Program-made: the position numbers and the translations under genes
In this document: in pieces, positions 8,861 to 18,228 of the stretch
How positions within the stretch are numbered: position 1 is the first letter of the stretch
How the letters are laid out: each line of letters begins with the position of its first letter
The notes under the pieces: generated by a model
Databases searched by the model: none
Told to the model about the DNA's origin: nothing
Seen by the model: only the letters and a program-made list of their open reading frames with translations
NCBI GenBank assembly: GCA_905234245.1
Contig: CAJOGN010000018.1
Span: 1-55,778, forward strand
Direction: 5' to 3'
Length of the DNA stretch: 55,778 nucleotides
Origin: an uncultured Lachnospiraceae bacterium
Lineage (GTDB): Bacteria > Bacillota > Clostridia > Lachnospirales > Lachnospiraceae

Positions 8861-11800
8861 ATGCCAAAGAGAGAAGATATTAACAAGGTTCTGATTATTG
8901 GTTCCGGTCCGATTATAATCGGTCAGGCATGTGAGTTCGACTATTCAGGTACTCAGGCTTGTAAGGCACTTAAGAAGCTGGGCTACGAGATAGTTCTCGT
9001 TAACTCTAACCCGGCGACAATTATGACTGACCCTGAGACAGCAGATGTTACATATATTGAGCCTTTAAATGTACATAGATTAGAGCAGATTATTGCCAAA
9101 GAACGTCCGGATGCCCTACTTCCTAACCTGGGAGGTCAATCAGGACTTAATTTATGTTCAGAATTAAATAAAGCAGGAGTGCTTGATAAATATAATGTCA
9201 AGGTTATAGGTGTTCAGGTTGATGCCATAGAACGAGGCGAGGACAGAATCGAATTCAAGGAGACAATGAATTCTCTTGGAATCGAGATGGCAAGATCTGA
9301 GGTTGCATATTCTGTTGACGAAGCATTATCCATCGCAGACAAGTTAGGCTATCCTGTTGTTCTTCGTCCTGCATACACAATGGGAGGAGCCGGCGGCGGT
9401 CTCGTATACAACAAGGAAGAATTACAGGTTGTATGTAAGAGAGGTCTTCAGGCATCACTTGTAGGACAGGTTCTTGTAGAAGAGTCAATCCTTGGCTGGG
9501 AAGAGTTAGAGCTTGAGGTTGTTCGTGACTCAGAAGGCAACATGATTACAGTTTGCTTTATCGAGAACATCGACCCACTTGGTGTTCACACAGGAGATTC
9601 CTTCTGTTCAGCTCCAATGCTTACAATCTCTGAGGAAGTTCAGAAGAGATTACAGGAGCAGGCATACAAGATTGTAGATAAGGTTCAGGTTATTGGTGGA
9701 ACTAATGTACAGTTCGCCCACGATCCTGTATCAGACAGAATTGTTGTTATCGAGATTAACCCTAGAACAAGTCGTTCATCAGCGCTTGCTTCTAAGGCTA
9801 CCGGATTCCCAATTGCCCTTGTATCAGCTATGCTTGCATGCGGCCTTACACTTAAGGATATTGAATGTGGCAAATACGGTACACTAGACAAGTACGTTCC
9901 AGACGGCGACTATGTTGTTATCAAGTTCGCTCGCTGGGCATTTGAGAAGTTCAAGGGTGTTGAGGATAAGCTTGGTACACAGATGAGAGCTGTTGGTGAA
10001 GTTATGTCAATCGGTAAGACATATAAGGAGGCTTTCCAGAAGGCTATTCGTTCCCTTGAGATTGGAAGATACGGCCTTGGACACGCTAAGGATTTCGATA
10101 CTAAGTCGAAGGAAGAGTTGTTGCAAATGTTAATTACACCTTCTTCTGAAAGACATTTCGTAATGTACGAAGCCCTTAGAAAAGGTGCTACAGTTGAAGA
10201 GATATATGATATTACCAAGGTTAAGACATATTTCATAGAGCAGATGAAGGAGCTTGTTGAAGAAGAGGAAGAATTAGCTAAGTCTAAGGGCACTCTTCCA
10301 AGTGATGAGCTGCTTATTAAGGCTAAGAAGGATGGTTTCTCTGACAAATATATTAGTCAGGTTCTTGATATTGATGAAGCCAAGGTTAGAAATAAGAGAA
10401 TTGAGCTTGGTGTTACTGAGGCCTGGGAAGGCGTTCATGTTAGCGGAACTAAGGATGCAGCCTATTACTATTCAACATATAATGCAGAGGATAAGGACGT
10501 TGTATCAGACAACAAGAAGATTATGATTCTTGGTGGTGGTCCTAACAGAATCGGTCAGGGTATTGAGTTCGATTATTGTTGTGTTCACGCAGCTAAGGCT
10601 CTTAAGAAGCTGGGCTTCGAGACAATTATCGTTAACTGTAACCCAGAGACTGTATCAACTGATTATGATACTTCTGATAAGCTCTACTTTGAGCCACTTA
10701 CACTAGAGGATGTTCTTAGTATTTACAATAAGGAGAAGCCAGTAGGCGTAATCGCACAGTTCGGCGGTCAGACACCACTTAACCTAGCTTCTCAGCTTGA
10801 GGAAAATGGTGTTAAGATTCTTGGTACTTCTCCTGCAGTTATCGACCTTGCAGAAGACAGAGACCAGTTCAGAGCTATGATGGACAAGTTGGATATTCCA
10901 ATGCCAGAATCTGGAATGGCTGTTGATGTTGATGAGGCTATCGAGATTGCCAACAGAATTGGCTATCCTGTAATGGTTAGACCTTCATACGTTCTTGGTG
11001 GACGTGGCATGGAAGTCGTATATGACGAAGAGACACTTGTAGAATACATGAATGCGGCCGTTGGTGTTACACCGGACAGACCAATTCTTATTGACAGATT
11101 CTTGAATCACGCTATGGAGTGTGAGGCTGATGCTATCTCTGATGGAACTAACGCTTATGTTCCTGCTGTTATGGAGCATATCGAGCTTGCAGGTGTTCAC
11201 TCTGGAGACTCAGCATGTATTATTCCATCGGCTCATATTTCTGAGGAAAATGTTAAGACAATCAAGGAATACACAAGAAGAATTGCAGTTGAGATGAACG
11301 TTAGAGGTCTCATGAATATGCAATATGCCATCGAGAATGACAAGGTGTATGTATTAGAGGCTAATCCAAGAGCTTCTCGTACAGTGCCACTTGTATCTAA
11401 GGTATGTAATATTAGAATGGTGCCACTTGCAACTGATATCATTACATCAGAGCTTACTGGCAATCCATCACCAATTGTTGATATGAAGGAAAGGAAGATT
11501 CCTAACTACGGAGTTAAGGAAGCAGCATTTCCATTCAATATGTTCCCAGAGGTTGACCCAGTACTTGGACCTGAAATGCGTTCAACTGGTGAGGTTCTTG
11601 GAATCAGCCCATCCTATGGTGAGGCCTTCTACAAGGCTCAGGAGGCAATTCAGTCTAAGCTTCCACTTGAGGGAACAGTTCTTATCTCTGTAAATGATAA
11701 GGATAAACCAGAGCTTGTTGAGATTGCTAAGCAGTTCCATGAGGATGGCTTCAAGATTCTTGGAACAGGACGTACTTATGACTTAATCGTAGAGGCAGGA

Positions 11801-12076
11801 ATCCCAGCAACTAAGGTTAAGAAGTTATACGAAGGTCGTCCTAATATTAAGGATATGATTACTAACGGTGATATCGACTTAATCGTTAATACACCTGTTG
11901 GTAAGGAATGTGTTAATGATGACAGTTACCTTCGTAAGGCTGCTATCAAGGCTCAGGTGCCATATATGACAACTATGGCAGCAGCTCGTGCCACAGCCCA
12001 GGGAATCCACTATATCAAGACTAATACAGAGGAATCTGTTAAGTCACTCCAGGAATTCCACAGTGAGATTAAGTAA
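8861..12076 (+). CDS. carB: Carbamoyl-phosphate synthase large subunit
   Basis: Makes carbamoyl phosphate from bicarbonate, ammonia and two ATP for pyrimidine and arginine synthesis. At 1,071 residues it has the full duplicated architecture. Two carboxyphosphate/carbamate ATP-grasp halves begin at about residue 7 (KVLIIGSGPIIIGQ) and 548 (KIMILGGGPNRIGQ), with an oligomerisation segment between them and an MGS-like allosteric domain from about 935. The glutaminase subunit gene carA is not adjacent. Own promoter and AAGGAG ribosome site. Confidence 0.98.
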   Translation: MPKREDINKVLIIGSGPIIIGQACEFDYSGTQACKALKKLGYEIVLVNSNPATIMTDPETADVTYIEPLNVHRLEQIIAKERPDALLPNLGGQSGLNLCSELNKAGVLDKYNVKVIGVQVDAIERGEDRIEFKETMNSLGIEMARSEVAYSVDEALSIADKLGYPVVLRPAYTMGGAGGGLVYNKEELQVVCKRGLQASLVGQVLVEESILGWEELELEVVRDSEGNMITVCFIENIDPLGVHTGDSFCSAPMLTISEEVQKRLQEQAYKIVDKVQVIGGTNVQFAHDPVSDRIVVIEINPRTSRSSALASKATGFPIALVSAMLACGLTLKDIECGKYGTLDKYVPDGDYVVIKFARWAFEKFKGVEDKLGTQMRAVGEVMSIGKTYKEAFQKAIRSLEIGRYGLGHAKDFDTKSKEELLQMLITPSSERHFVMYEALRKGATVEEIYDITKVKTYFIEQMKELVEEEEELAKSKGTLPSDELLIKAKKDGFSDKYISQVLDIDEAKVRNKRIELGVTEAWEGVHVSGTKDAAYYYSTYNAEDKDVVSDNKKIMILGGGPNRIGQGIEFDYCCVHAAKALKKLGFETIIVNCNPETVSTDYDTSDKLYFEPLTLEDVLSIYNKEKPVGVIAQFGGQTPLNLASQLEENGVKILGTSPAVIDLAEDRDQFRAMMDKLDIPMPESGMAVDVDEAIEIANRIGYPVMVRPSYVLGGRGMEVVYDEETLVEYMNAAVGVTPDRPILIDRFLNHAMECEADAISDGTNAYVPAVMEHIELAGVHSGDSACIIPSAHISEENVKTIKEYTRRIAVEMNVRGLMNMQYAIENDKVYVLEANPRASRTVPLVSKVCNIRMVPLATDIITSELTGNPSPIVDMKERKIPNYGVKEAAFPFNMFPEVDPVLGPEMRSTGEVLGISPSYGEAFYKAQEAIQSKLPLEGTVLISVNDKDKPELVEIAKQFHEDGFKILGTGRTYDLIVEAGIPATKVKKLYEGRPNIKDMITNGDIDLIVNTPVGKECVNDDSYLRKAAIKAQVPYMTTMAAARATAQGIHYIKTNTEESVKSLQEFHSEIK

Positions 12077-12078
12077 TT

Positions 12079-12579
12079 ATGGGAAATATTGTTGAGAAGA
12101 AGGCCTTCTGGGTTATCCTTATAGTATCATTTGTGCTTTTAATTGGTGGATTAATATTCGCCCTTGTAATGACAATTAAGTATGGCGAACCTGGAGAGAC
12201 TAAGGAAGAAGATAATAAGGTAGCATTTGGTACGGTAAGAGAGAATAACGCATTTCTTGACTTTTGTAATGATGAGAATCTGTATGCCTTAGATGCTAAC
12301 TTAGCATCTAATCCAATTACAAGAATTACTGTTGTAACAGATTCAGGCTCTAATGCTATAACCGATGCTAATCAGATAAATGATATCTGGAATACAATTA
12401 AGGCCATGAAAATAGCCGATGCATCCTCTGAGGAAGTAACACCGGCTCATTATACATTAATATTTTCAAGAAATAACGGAAGCGACCAGTTGATTACCTT
12501 CCAGTCCCCTACATTACTAACTGTTAATAATAAGAATTATAACATTAGTGATAGCGCTGGACTATTTGGTAAAATCTAG
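12079..12579 (+). CDS. Membrane-anchored protein of unknown function
   Basis: A 166-residue protein with one N-terminal transmembrane segment (about residues 10-31) followed by a short acidic linker and a soluble extracytoplasmic domain. No recognised motif. It starts 2 nt after the carB stop and has no strong ribosome site, so translation may be coupled to carB. Its stop codon overlaps the convergent DUF1846 gene by 4 nt. It is probably a real gene because of its coherent membrane topology and codon use like carB. Confidence 0.75.
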   Translation: MGNIVEKKAFWVILIVSFVLLIGGLIFALVMTIKYGEPGETKEEDNKVAFGTVRENNAFLDFCNDENLYALDANLASNPITRITVVTDSGSNAITDANQINDIWNTIKAMKIADASSEEVTPAHYTLIFSRNNGSDQLITFQSPTLLTVNNKNYNISDSAGLFGKI

Positions 12580-14042
12580 TTGCTCTCGTTCTTAGGCTCA
12601 TAAGTTACATTACATTCAAGCTTCTTAAATGTTTGCTTGTCAACTGATGATAGAAGCACTGTTGAATGAACCTGTGCGCCTTTTAACTTAGGTAGCTGTG
12701 ATAATGCCTTGGCTGCATCTTCGTTGTTAGCAGCTGTGGCTGATAATGCAATTAATACCTCGTCTGTATGCAGGCGGGGATTTTTGCTGCCTAAATAATT
12801 AGTCTTTAATTTCTGAATTGGCGCAATTGATTCAGGAGAGAGAATCTTAATCTCGTGGTCAATACCTGCAAGCTCCTTTAACACATTTAGAAGGGCAGCA
12901 GAGCAAGGACCAAGTAAGTCACCAGTCTTACCTGTTACAATTCTGCCATCAGATAATTCTATTGCAGTTGCTGGCTTATGAGTCATCTCTTCACGCTTAA
13001 GTGCAGGCTCAACAACAGCTCTGTCTTTTACTGTTAAGTTAAGCTGACTCATAAGAAGCTTAATCTTATCAACCTCTGATTTCTCGCGCTTTCCTTCAGC
13101 AACACCAGTTATTGCTTCATAGTAACGTCTGATGATTTCCTGCTTAGATGCTTCTCTACAAGCCTCATCATCAACGATACAATTACCTGCCATATTAACG
13201 CCCATATCCGTTGGAGAAGCATAAGGGCTCTTGCCATAGATTTCCGTAAATATAGCATTTAACACAGGATATATCTCTAAATCTCTATTGTAATTAACGG
13301 TCGTAACACCGTATTTTGACAAATGATAAGAGTCAATCATATTGATGTCATTAAGGTCAGCAGTTGCTGCTTCGTAAGCGATATTAACAGGATGCTCCAG
13401 AGGCAGGTTCCATATTGGAAATGTCTCGAACTTGGCATAACCTGCATGCACACCTCTCTTGTTGTGGTGATACAACTGTGAGAGACATGTGCTCATCTTG
13501 CCACTTCCTGGACCAGGAGCAGTAACAACAACAAGAGGTCTTGTGGTTTCGATAAAATCATTCTTGCCAAAACCGTCATCGCTTACAATTGTAGTAACAT
13601 CATTAGGATATCCTGGGATAAGATAATGATGATAAATCTTAATGTTCATTTTCTCTAATCTGGAAGCGAAGAGGTTGGCAGCACGCTGATTAGTGTATTT
13701 TGTAAGAACAACACTTCCCACATATAATCCGCGGCTCTGGAATTCCTTCACAAGACGAATAACATCGTTATCATATGTAATACCAAGGTCTTCTCTAACC
13801 TTGTTCTTCTCTATATCATCAGATGATACAACCAGAACAATTTCAGCCTTGTCCTTAAGCTTCATAAGCATCTGTAGCTTGGAGTCTGCCTTGAAGCCAG
13901 GAAGAACTCTTGTGGCGTGATAGTCATCAAGAAGCTTGCCACCGAATTCCAGATAAAGCTTATTGTCGAATTGGTTTATCCTTTCTATAATATGCTCTGA
14001 TTGTGTTTTTAAATACTTATCATTATCAAAACCTTTTTTCAT
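12576..14042 (-). CDS. DUF1846 family protein
   Basis: A 488-residue cytoplasmic protein recognised as DUF1846 by its start (GFDNDKYLKTQSEHI, with ERINQFDNKLYLEFGGKL next) and the VVTAPGPGSGKMSTCLSQ segment, which looks like a P-loop-type nucleotide site. Family members are known from structures but have no settled function. The ribosome site AAGGAAAG precedes the ATG. It converges on the small gene at 12079-12579 with a 4-nt stop overlap and no terminator between. Confidence 0.93.
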   Translation of the reverse strand: MKKGFDNDKYLKTQSEHIIERINQFDNKLYLEFGGKLLDDYHATRVLPGFKADSKLQMLMKLKDKAEIVLVVSSDDIEKNKVREDLGITYDNDVIRLVKEFQSRGLYVGSVVLTKYTNQRAANLFASRLEKMNIKIYHHYLIPGYPNDVTTIVSDDGFGKNDFIETTRPLVVVTAPGPGSGKMSTCLSQLYHHNKRGVHAGYAKFETFPIWNLPLEHPVNIAYEAATADLNDINMIDSYHLSKYGVTTVNYNRDLEIYPVLNAIFTEIYGKSPYASPTDMGVNMAGNCIVDDEACREASKQEIIRRYYEAITGVAEGKREKSEVDKIKLLMSQLNLTVKDRAVVEPALKREEMTHKPATAIELSDGRIVTGKTGDLLGPCSAALLNVLKELAGIDHEIKILSPESIAPIQKLKTNYLGSKNPRLHTDEVLIALSATAANNEDAAKALSQLPKLKGAQVHSTVLLSSVDKQTFKKLECNVTYEPKNESN

Positions 14043-14090
14043 AATCTTCTTTCCTTTTGTAAATATTTATCTGCGTTTGTTTTTTTTCTT

Positions 14091-14160
14091 AAAAGTCTGA
14101 CACTATGTCCCTACCGCCTCATAAGAAAATCGGCTTGTAGGGCATAGTGCACAGACTTTT
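14091..14160. repeat. Palindromic core element, copy 3
   Basis: Left arm 14091-14114 and right arm 14137-14160 (AAAAGTCTG ... CAGACTTTT) are inverted repeats with a small offset. They enclose the core in reverse orientation (CTCATAAGAAAATCGG). The arms differ from those of copies 1, 2, 4 and 6. The 270-bp gap between the two minus-strand genes holds only this element and copy 4. Confidence 0.85.
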
Positions 14161-14186
14161 ATAATTAATTGCAATCCGCATCTGTC

Positions 14187-14250
14187 GGTCTAAAATAATC
14201 TCCCACCGGCTCATACAGAAAATCGCCTTGTGGACAATTATTATCAGACC
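14187..14250. repeat. Palindromic core element, copy 4
   Basis: Arms 14187-14206 (GGTCTAAAATAATCTCCCAC) and 14230-14250 are inverted repeats. The loop holds the reverse core GGCTCATACAGAAAATCGCC. It sits between copy 3 and the end of the cyclophilin gene. Confidence 0.85.
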
Positions 14251-14312
14251 TATAAATATAGTCTCTTTCTGCGTTATTAAGAAGCATTTTATCAAATAAT
14301 GTAGTGCTTTAT

Positions 14313-14834
14313 CTAGCACTTCTCTGGCTCTGGGTAGTCCACGCCGAAGGTGTCTACTGTTACTTCCACCATAACCTGAGGCTCGAGTGGCATGTCATTA
14401 TAGTCTCTCTCTACATTTGCAATCTCATCAACAACATCAAGACCTTCTGTAACCTTGCCAAATGCGGCATAGTCGCCGTCAAGGTGTGGAGAAGTCTTGT
14501 GCATAATGAAGAACTGGCTGCCGGCGCTGTTAGGCATCATAGAGCGAGCCATTGAGAGAACACCCTCTGTGTGCTTAAGGTCATTCGTAAATCCGTTGCT
14601 GGAGAATTCTCCCTTAATAGAATAGCCAGGTCCACCTGTACCGATTCCATCAGGATCACCACCCTGAATCATAAATCCAGGAATAACTCTATGGAATCCC
14701 ACGCCATTATAGAAGCCCTTATTAATGAGGCTAATGAAATTATTAACTGAATTAGGTGCAATATCAGGATAAAGCTCTGCCTTAATCACTTTTCCTGAGT
14801 TCATTTTTATTGTAACTATTGGATTTTCTGCCAT
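14313..14834 (-). CDS. Peptidyl-prolyl cis-trans isomerase, cyclophilin type
   Basis: Single-domain cyclophilin of 173 residues that speeds proline isomerisation during folding; no signal peptide, so cytoplasmic. Family motifs are intact: FHRVIPGFMIQGGD with the catalytic Arg, GSQFFIMHK and AAFGKVTEGLDVVDEI. The ribosome site is AAAGGATGG. The gene is bracketed by four palindromic elements, two downstream (14091-14250) and two upstream (14892-15002). Confidence 0.96.
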   Translation of the reverse strand: MAENPIVTIKMNSGKVIKAELYPDIAPNSVNNFISLINKGFYNGVGFHRVIPGFMIQGGDPDGIGTGGPGYSIKGEFSSNGFTNDLKHTEGVLSMARSMMPNSAGSQFFIMHKTSPHLDGDYAAFGKVTEGLDVVDEIANVERDYNDMPLEPQVMVEVTVDTFGVDYPEPEKC

Positions 14835-14879
14835 CTTAATACCATCCTTTTTTATTAATTAAAATACTTATCTATAATA

Positions 14880-15002
14880 CCATAATAAGAAAAGTCTGTT
14901 AAGCGATTTTCTTTATGAGCGTACTAATTCTTAATTAAGATTAATAAATATCTGCAGAGCGATTTTCTGTATGAGCGCGCAGATATTTATTAATCTTAAT
15001 TA
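14880..15002. repeat. Palindromic core elements, copies 5 and 6
   Basis: Copy 5 has the core AGCGATTTTCTTTATGAGCG at 14902-14921 with weak, imperfect arms. Copy 6 is the cleanest of the family: left arm 14932-14955 and right arm 14979-15002 are perfect 24-bp inverted repeats (TAATTAAGATTAATAAATAT...), with the 23-nt loop containing GAGCGATTTTCTGTATGAGC. Together they fill the gap between the divergent cyclophilin and Tad-like genes. The remaining stretch to 15189 holds a promoter and a leader. Confidence 0.9.
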
Positions 15003-15054
15003 TAAAACCAAGTGCGTAATAAAAAAGTTAATAAAAAATTAATAATTTGTTCGA

Positions 15055-15083
15055 TTGTTCTTTCGATAAAAGAGTGCTATCAT
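15055..15083 (+). promoter_or_regulatory. Likely promoter of the Tad-like locus
   Basis: TTGTTC (15055-15060), a 17-nt spacer and TATCAT (15078-15083). The resulting leader of about 100 nt precedes the first small gene at 15190. An upstream candidate start at 15091 gives a non-family N-terminus and is rejected. Confidence 0.45.
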
Positions 15084-15189
15084 ATGTGACATGTCAAGAG
15101 AGCATTCAGCTCGGTATAGTTATTTCATAACTATATTTTCTCAAATTTTAAATAATAGGGTGAATTATGTTCAGAAGGGAGGTGTTCTT

Positions 15190-15360
15190 ATGCAAGATAT
15201 TCTCAAAGAATATGGTCCAGCGCTAATAACAGTAATTGCAATCATTGCCCTTGTTGCTGTTGTGACATTCTTGATTGGCTCTGGAGGTGATGGAGTTGTA
15301 GGAAAAGAGTTCTCTAATCTTATTACTACATTCTTTGAAAAAGCAAATGGAGGTGTGTAA
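15190..15360 (+). CDS. Small Flp-pilin-like membrane protein
   Basis: A 56-residue protein (MQDILKEYGPALITVIAIIA...) with a short polar head, one hydrophobic helix (about residues 11-30) and a Gly-rich then amphipathic tail. The ATG follows GGGAGG at good spacing. Glu7-Tyr8 resembles the E5-Y6 pair of mature Flp/type IVc pilins, but there is no long leader or Gly at the expected cleavage point. It is paralogous to the products at 18229, 18354 and 18528. Likely a pilin-like subunit or exported peptide of the adjacent ATPase system; this role is inferred. Confidence 0.75.
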   Translation: MQDILKEYGPALITVIAIIALVAVVTFLIGSGGDGVVGKEFSNLITTFFEKANGGV

Positions 15361-15386
15361 TAGCATTTCGTATAAGGAGGTAAATA

Positions 15387-16502
15387 TTGAAAGGACAAAA
15401 CTTAATAGAGGAGACGAAGGACTTCTTCGGGGCAATCTATGCCTATGTATGTGATGATGACATAACGGACATAGATTACAACGGCTCGAAGCTGTGGCTT
15501 ACCTATAGTAATAATTACAGGGAGTGTGTTGAAAGTGATATTAACGACGAGTTCGTAGAGCAGTTCAGCGCAAGAGTATCTAATGCTGTAAGTAAGCCCT
15601 TCAACAAGCAGTATCCTGTATTAGAAGCGGAGACAGAATTCCTTCGAATAACAATTGTGCATGAATCTGTGGCAATGTCTGGGAGAACATTTTGTGTGCG
15701 TAAATCATTGCCAAGTGTCAGGCTGTCGGAAGAAACAATGATAAGTAGCGGCTTCTGCGATAGTAAGACATTAGAGTATCTTAAGGATTGTATTAGGAAT
15801 AAGAAGAATATTGTATTCTGCGGGGAGCCAGGTGCTGGCAAGACAGAATGTGCCAAGTTCTTCTCTAGGTACATTGAACCCGAGGATAAGGTTATTACAA
15901 TTGAGGACAACGCAGAATGGCACTACAGCTTAATTAATGAAGGAAAGGATTGCATCGAGCTTAAGGTTAATGATGTAGTTGACTATTCGAAAGCCATTAA
16001 GACCTGTCTTAGGCTTAATCCTAAGTGGATTATGCTATCAGAGGTTAGGTCCAGCGAAGTTGTGTATCTCTTAGAGTGTTTCTCTACAGGCGTCAGGGGA
16101 ATTACAACACTTCATACTGATGATGTTCGTAAGATTCCAGACAGGATGCTTAATATGGCAGGACAGCTTAGTGGAGCGAATATGGAAAATGACATATATT
16201 CCTTCGTTGATGTTGGAGTTCTAATTAAGAGAGAAGATGTTAAGGAGAATGGTAAGCATCTCGCTAAGAGATTTATCAAGCAGATATGCACATTTTCCAG
16301 AGAGAATGGAGAGAATAGAGTAACCATGGTTGATGTTGAAAATGTTGATACAAATAACCAGGAAGAAGTGTTAGAAAACAAAGGTAAAATCAGAGGTGAA
16401 AATAAAGGAAAAAGCCCAGTTGAAGCGTGTGACAACAAGGGCGAGAAAGTAAGTGTTTGGAAGGGAAGAGGGACATATTATGAGAAGAAAGAAGTTATCT
16501 GA
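15387..16502 (+). CDS. TadA/VirB11-like secretion ATPase
   Basis: Cytoplasmic hexameric ATPase of the type II/IV secretion superfamily, 371 residues, expected to power assembly of the pilin-like neighbours. Walker A GEPGAGKT is at 146-153, the Asp/Glu box region around 170-176, Walker B WIMLSEVRSSE near 214-224 and the His box TTLHTD at 240-245. TTG 15387 lies 6 nt after AAGGAGG and is the only good start. The last 50 or so residues are a charged, Asn/Lys/Glu-rich tail without a known domain. The 3' end overlaps the next gene by 23 nt. Confidence 0.9.
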   Translation: MKGQNLIEETKDFFGAIYAYVCDDDITDIDYNGSKLWLTYSNNYRECVESDINDEFVEQFSARVSNAVSKPFNKQYPVLEAETEFLRITIVHESVAMSGRTFCVRKSLPSVRLSEETMISSGFCDSKTLEYLKDCIRNKKNIVFCGEPGAGKTECAKFFSRYIEPEDKVITIEDNAEWHYSLINEGKDCIELKVNDVVDYSKAIKTCLRLNPKWIMLSEVRSSEVVYLLECFSTGVRGITTLHTDDVRKIPDRMLNMAGQLSGANMENDIYSFVDVGVLIKREDVKENGKHLAKRFIKQICTFSRENGENRVTMVDVENVDTNNQEEVLENKGKIRGENKGKSPVEACDNKGEKVSVWKGRGTYYEKKEVI

Positions 16503-17814
16503 TGAATTAGTAAAATATGGATATGTATTCTCCTTTCCTAAGATGATAATTGCTTATCTTCTGATGGTTGCCATAACGATTCTAGTGGGACTATTCTTCC
16601 AGCTTAGCATAGGATTTATTATAGCCTTGTGTGTAAGCGTAATTCTGATGCTGCCTCTTTATATTAGGAACTACAATTACAATCGCTACGAGCAACAGCG
16701 TTTTTCTGATGTAAATGTGTATATGGAGCAGTTCATGTATTCCTTTATGAAGACAGGCAAGGTCTTATCTACCCTGAATGACGTTAGAGAATTATTTCCA
16801 AGCGGGAAGATGAGAGATGCCATTGACAAGGCAATTAGACATATCAAGGAGACCTACGCTGAAAATGATGTTGAGGCCAATGCCCTTAAGCTTGTAGAAA
16901 AGGAGTATCAATATGAAGGACTTAAGACAATGCATGGATTTGCGCTTTCGGTAGAGTCTAATGGAGGAGCGTATATTGCCTGTATGCAGCTGATTCTTGA
17001 AGCCAGGCGTATGTGGGCAGACAGAGTATACGAGCAGATGAAGGTCAGAAAGCATCAGAGAGCATTAGTTCTAATGTCAATTATCACATCATTGCTTTTG
17101 TGTTCAGTGCTATATTATATGTCCGATAAAATGGACATCAGTGTAGGCTCACAGATGCTGTCTCAGGTAATAACATTTGTGGTTATATTTCTTGATATGT
17201 GGATTTACTATCTGGCGGATAAGAAGCTGTCTGTTGACTTTCTTGTTGAAGATACCAAGGATGAAGAGATTATGGTGGCCAAGTATAAGAGATTTGTTAA
17301 ATACAAGGAAAAACCATCATCTCATTACATTTCCCTTAAGATTACGAGAAGGCAGTTGACAAGAGCATTTGAGAAGGAATTCCCTAGGTGGTTGCTACAG
17401 GTATCCCTTCTTCTTCAAAGTGAAAATGTGCAGGTGGCCATATTCAAATCATTAAAGGATGCGCCACTTCTTATGAAGGAAGAGTTAGGCAAATTGATAT
17501 TAGATTTAAAGAGCAATCCAACCAGTATGAAACCATACAATGATTTCCTAAGCGATTTCAATATGCCTGAGGTAAGAAGTGCAATGAAGATGTTGTTCTC
17601 ACTGTCTGAAGGAACAGGCGCTAATGCCTCTGATCAGATAGAGGATATTATAAGACGCAATCAGCAGATGATAAATAAGGCTGAGAAGCTTCGAATGGAG
17701 GATACTGCGTCAGGAATGTATGCCTTGTTTTTGGCTCCGCAGTTAACAGGAGGCTGCAAGCTTATAGTTGATATGGTGTTGTTATTAGTATGTTATATGG
17801 GAAAGGTAATATAG
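16480..17814 (+). CDS. TadB/TadC-like (GspF-type) inner-membrane platform protein
   Basis: Membrane platform protein of 444 residues, expected to bind the ATPase and pilin subunits. Two N-terminal transmembrane helices (about 24-64), a cytoplasmic GspF-like helical region, two middle helices (about 195-245), a second cytoplasmic region and one C-terminal helix. Tad systems usually have separate TadB and TadC; here one protein carries two cytoplasmic regions and may replace both. ATG 16480 is preferred over GTG 16453, since AGGGAAGAGGG lies just upstream. Confidence 0.85.
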   Translation: MRRKKLSDELVKYGYVFSFPKMIIAYLLMVAITILVGLFFQLSIGFIIALCVSVILMLPLYIRNYNYNRYEQQRFSDVNVYMEQFMYSFMKTGKVLSTLNDVRELFPSGKMRDAIDKAIRHIKETYAENDVEANALKLVEKEYQYEGLKTMHGFALSVESNGGAYIACMQLILEARRMWADRVYEQMKVRKHQRALVLMSIITSLLLCSVLYYMSDKMDISVGSQMLSQVITFVVIFLDMWIYYLADKKLSVDFLVEDTKDEEIMVAKYKRFVKYKEKPSSHYISLKITRRQLTRAFEKEFPRWLLQVSLLLQSENVQVAIFKSLKDAPLLMKEELGKLILDLKSNPTSMKPYNDFLSDFNMPEVRSAMKMLFSLSEGTGANASDQIEDIIRRNQQMINKAEKLRMEDTASGMYALFLAPQLTGGCKLIVDMVLLLVCYMGKVI

Positions 17815-17818
17815 ATAT

Positions 17819-18172
17819 ATGAATCAGGTAATAAAGACGTATCTTACAATTTTTTTAATTCTAATAGTGATATTAGTTGGGGCAGGGCTTATAATGTGCG
17901 CCCTTGATGCTCAGAAGGCTGAGAAGATTAATAGTTCTTATGCTAGCGTAATCGCTTGTCACAACTATTCTAACGAGTCTGTTAAGGCATGTATGTCAGA
18001 GGCGGCAAATGATGATTATGTATTGTCAGTTAAGAAATATGACACCAATGCAGATGGCTACGCAGATACATGTGAATGCATTCTTGAATATGATTATTCA
18101 TTAAGATTCTTAAATGCATCGGCCCCTACAACTACAAATAACAAGCATCATTACAGTCGAATTACAAAATAA
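17819..18172 (+). CDS. TadE-like minor pilin candidate
   Basis: A 117-residue protein with an N-terminal hydrophobic helix (about residues 8-29) and a Cys-containing exported domain. It starts 4 nt after the platform gene. Size, topology and position fit minor pilins (TadE/TadF) of Tad loci, but no family motif is firm. A stable hairpin follows the stop codon. Confidence 0.7.
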   Translation: MNQVIKTYLTIFLILIVILVGAGLIMCALDAQKAEKINSSYASVIACHNYSNESVKACMSEAANDDYVLSVKKYDTNADGYADTCECILEYDYSLRFLNASAPTTTNNKHHYSRITK

Positions 18173-18176
18173 TAGG

Positions 18177-18205
18177 TTGCGTTACTCTTACTATGAGTAA
18201 CGCAA
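18177..18205. other. 11-bp perfect hairpin between apparatus and pilin genes
   Basis: TTGCGTTACTC (18177-18187) and GAGTAACGCAA (18195-18205) form a perfect stem with a 7-nt loop. No T-run follows, so it is not a classical terminator. It sits between the platform/minor-pilin genes and the small pilin-like genes, where a processing or 3'-protecting structure could set different expression levels. Confidence 0.7.
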
Positions 18206-18228
18206 TGATTTAGAAAGGGGAGTAAACT

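Noticed and set aside
14119-14319. 66-codon minus-strand frame beside the cyclophilin gene
   Set aside because: It lies almost entirely inside two palindromic core elements and has no ribosome site or protein-like composition.
15091-15189. N-terminal extension of the first Flp-like protein
   Set aside because: The ATG at 15190 follows GGGAGG and begins the head motif shared with three paralogues; the extra 33 residues have no counterpart in them.
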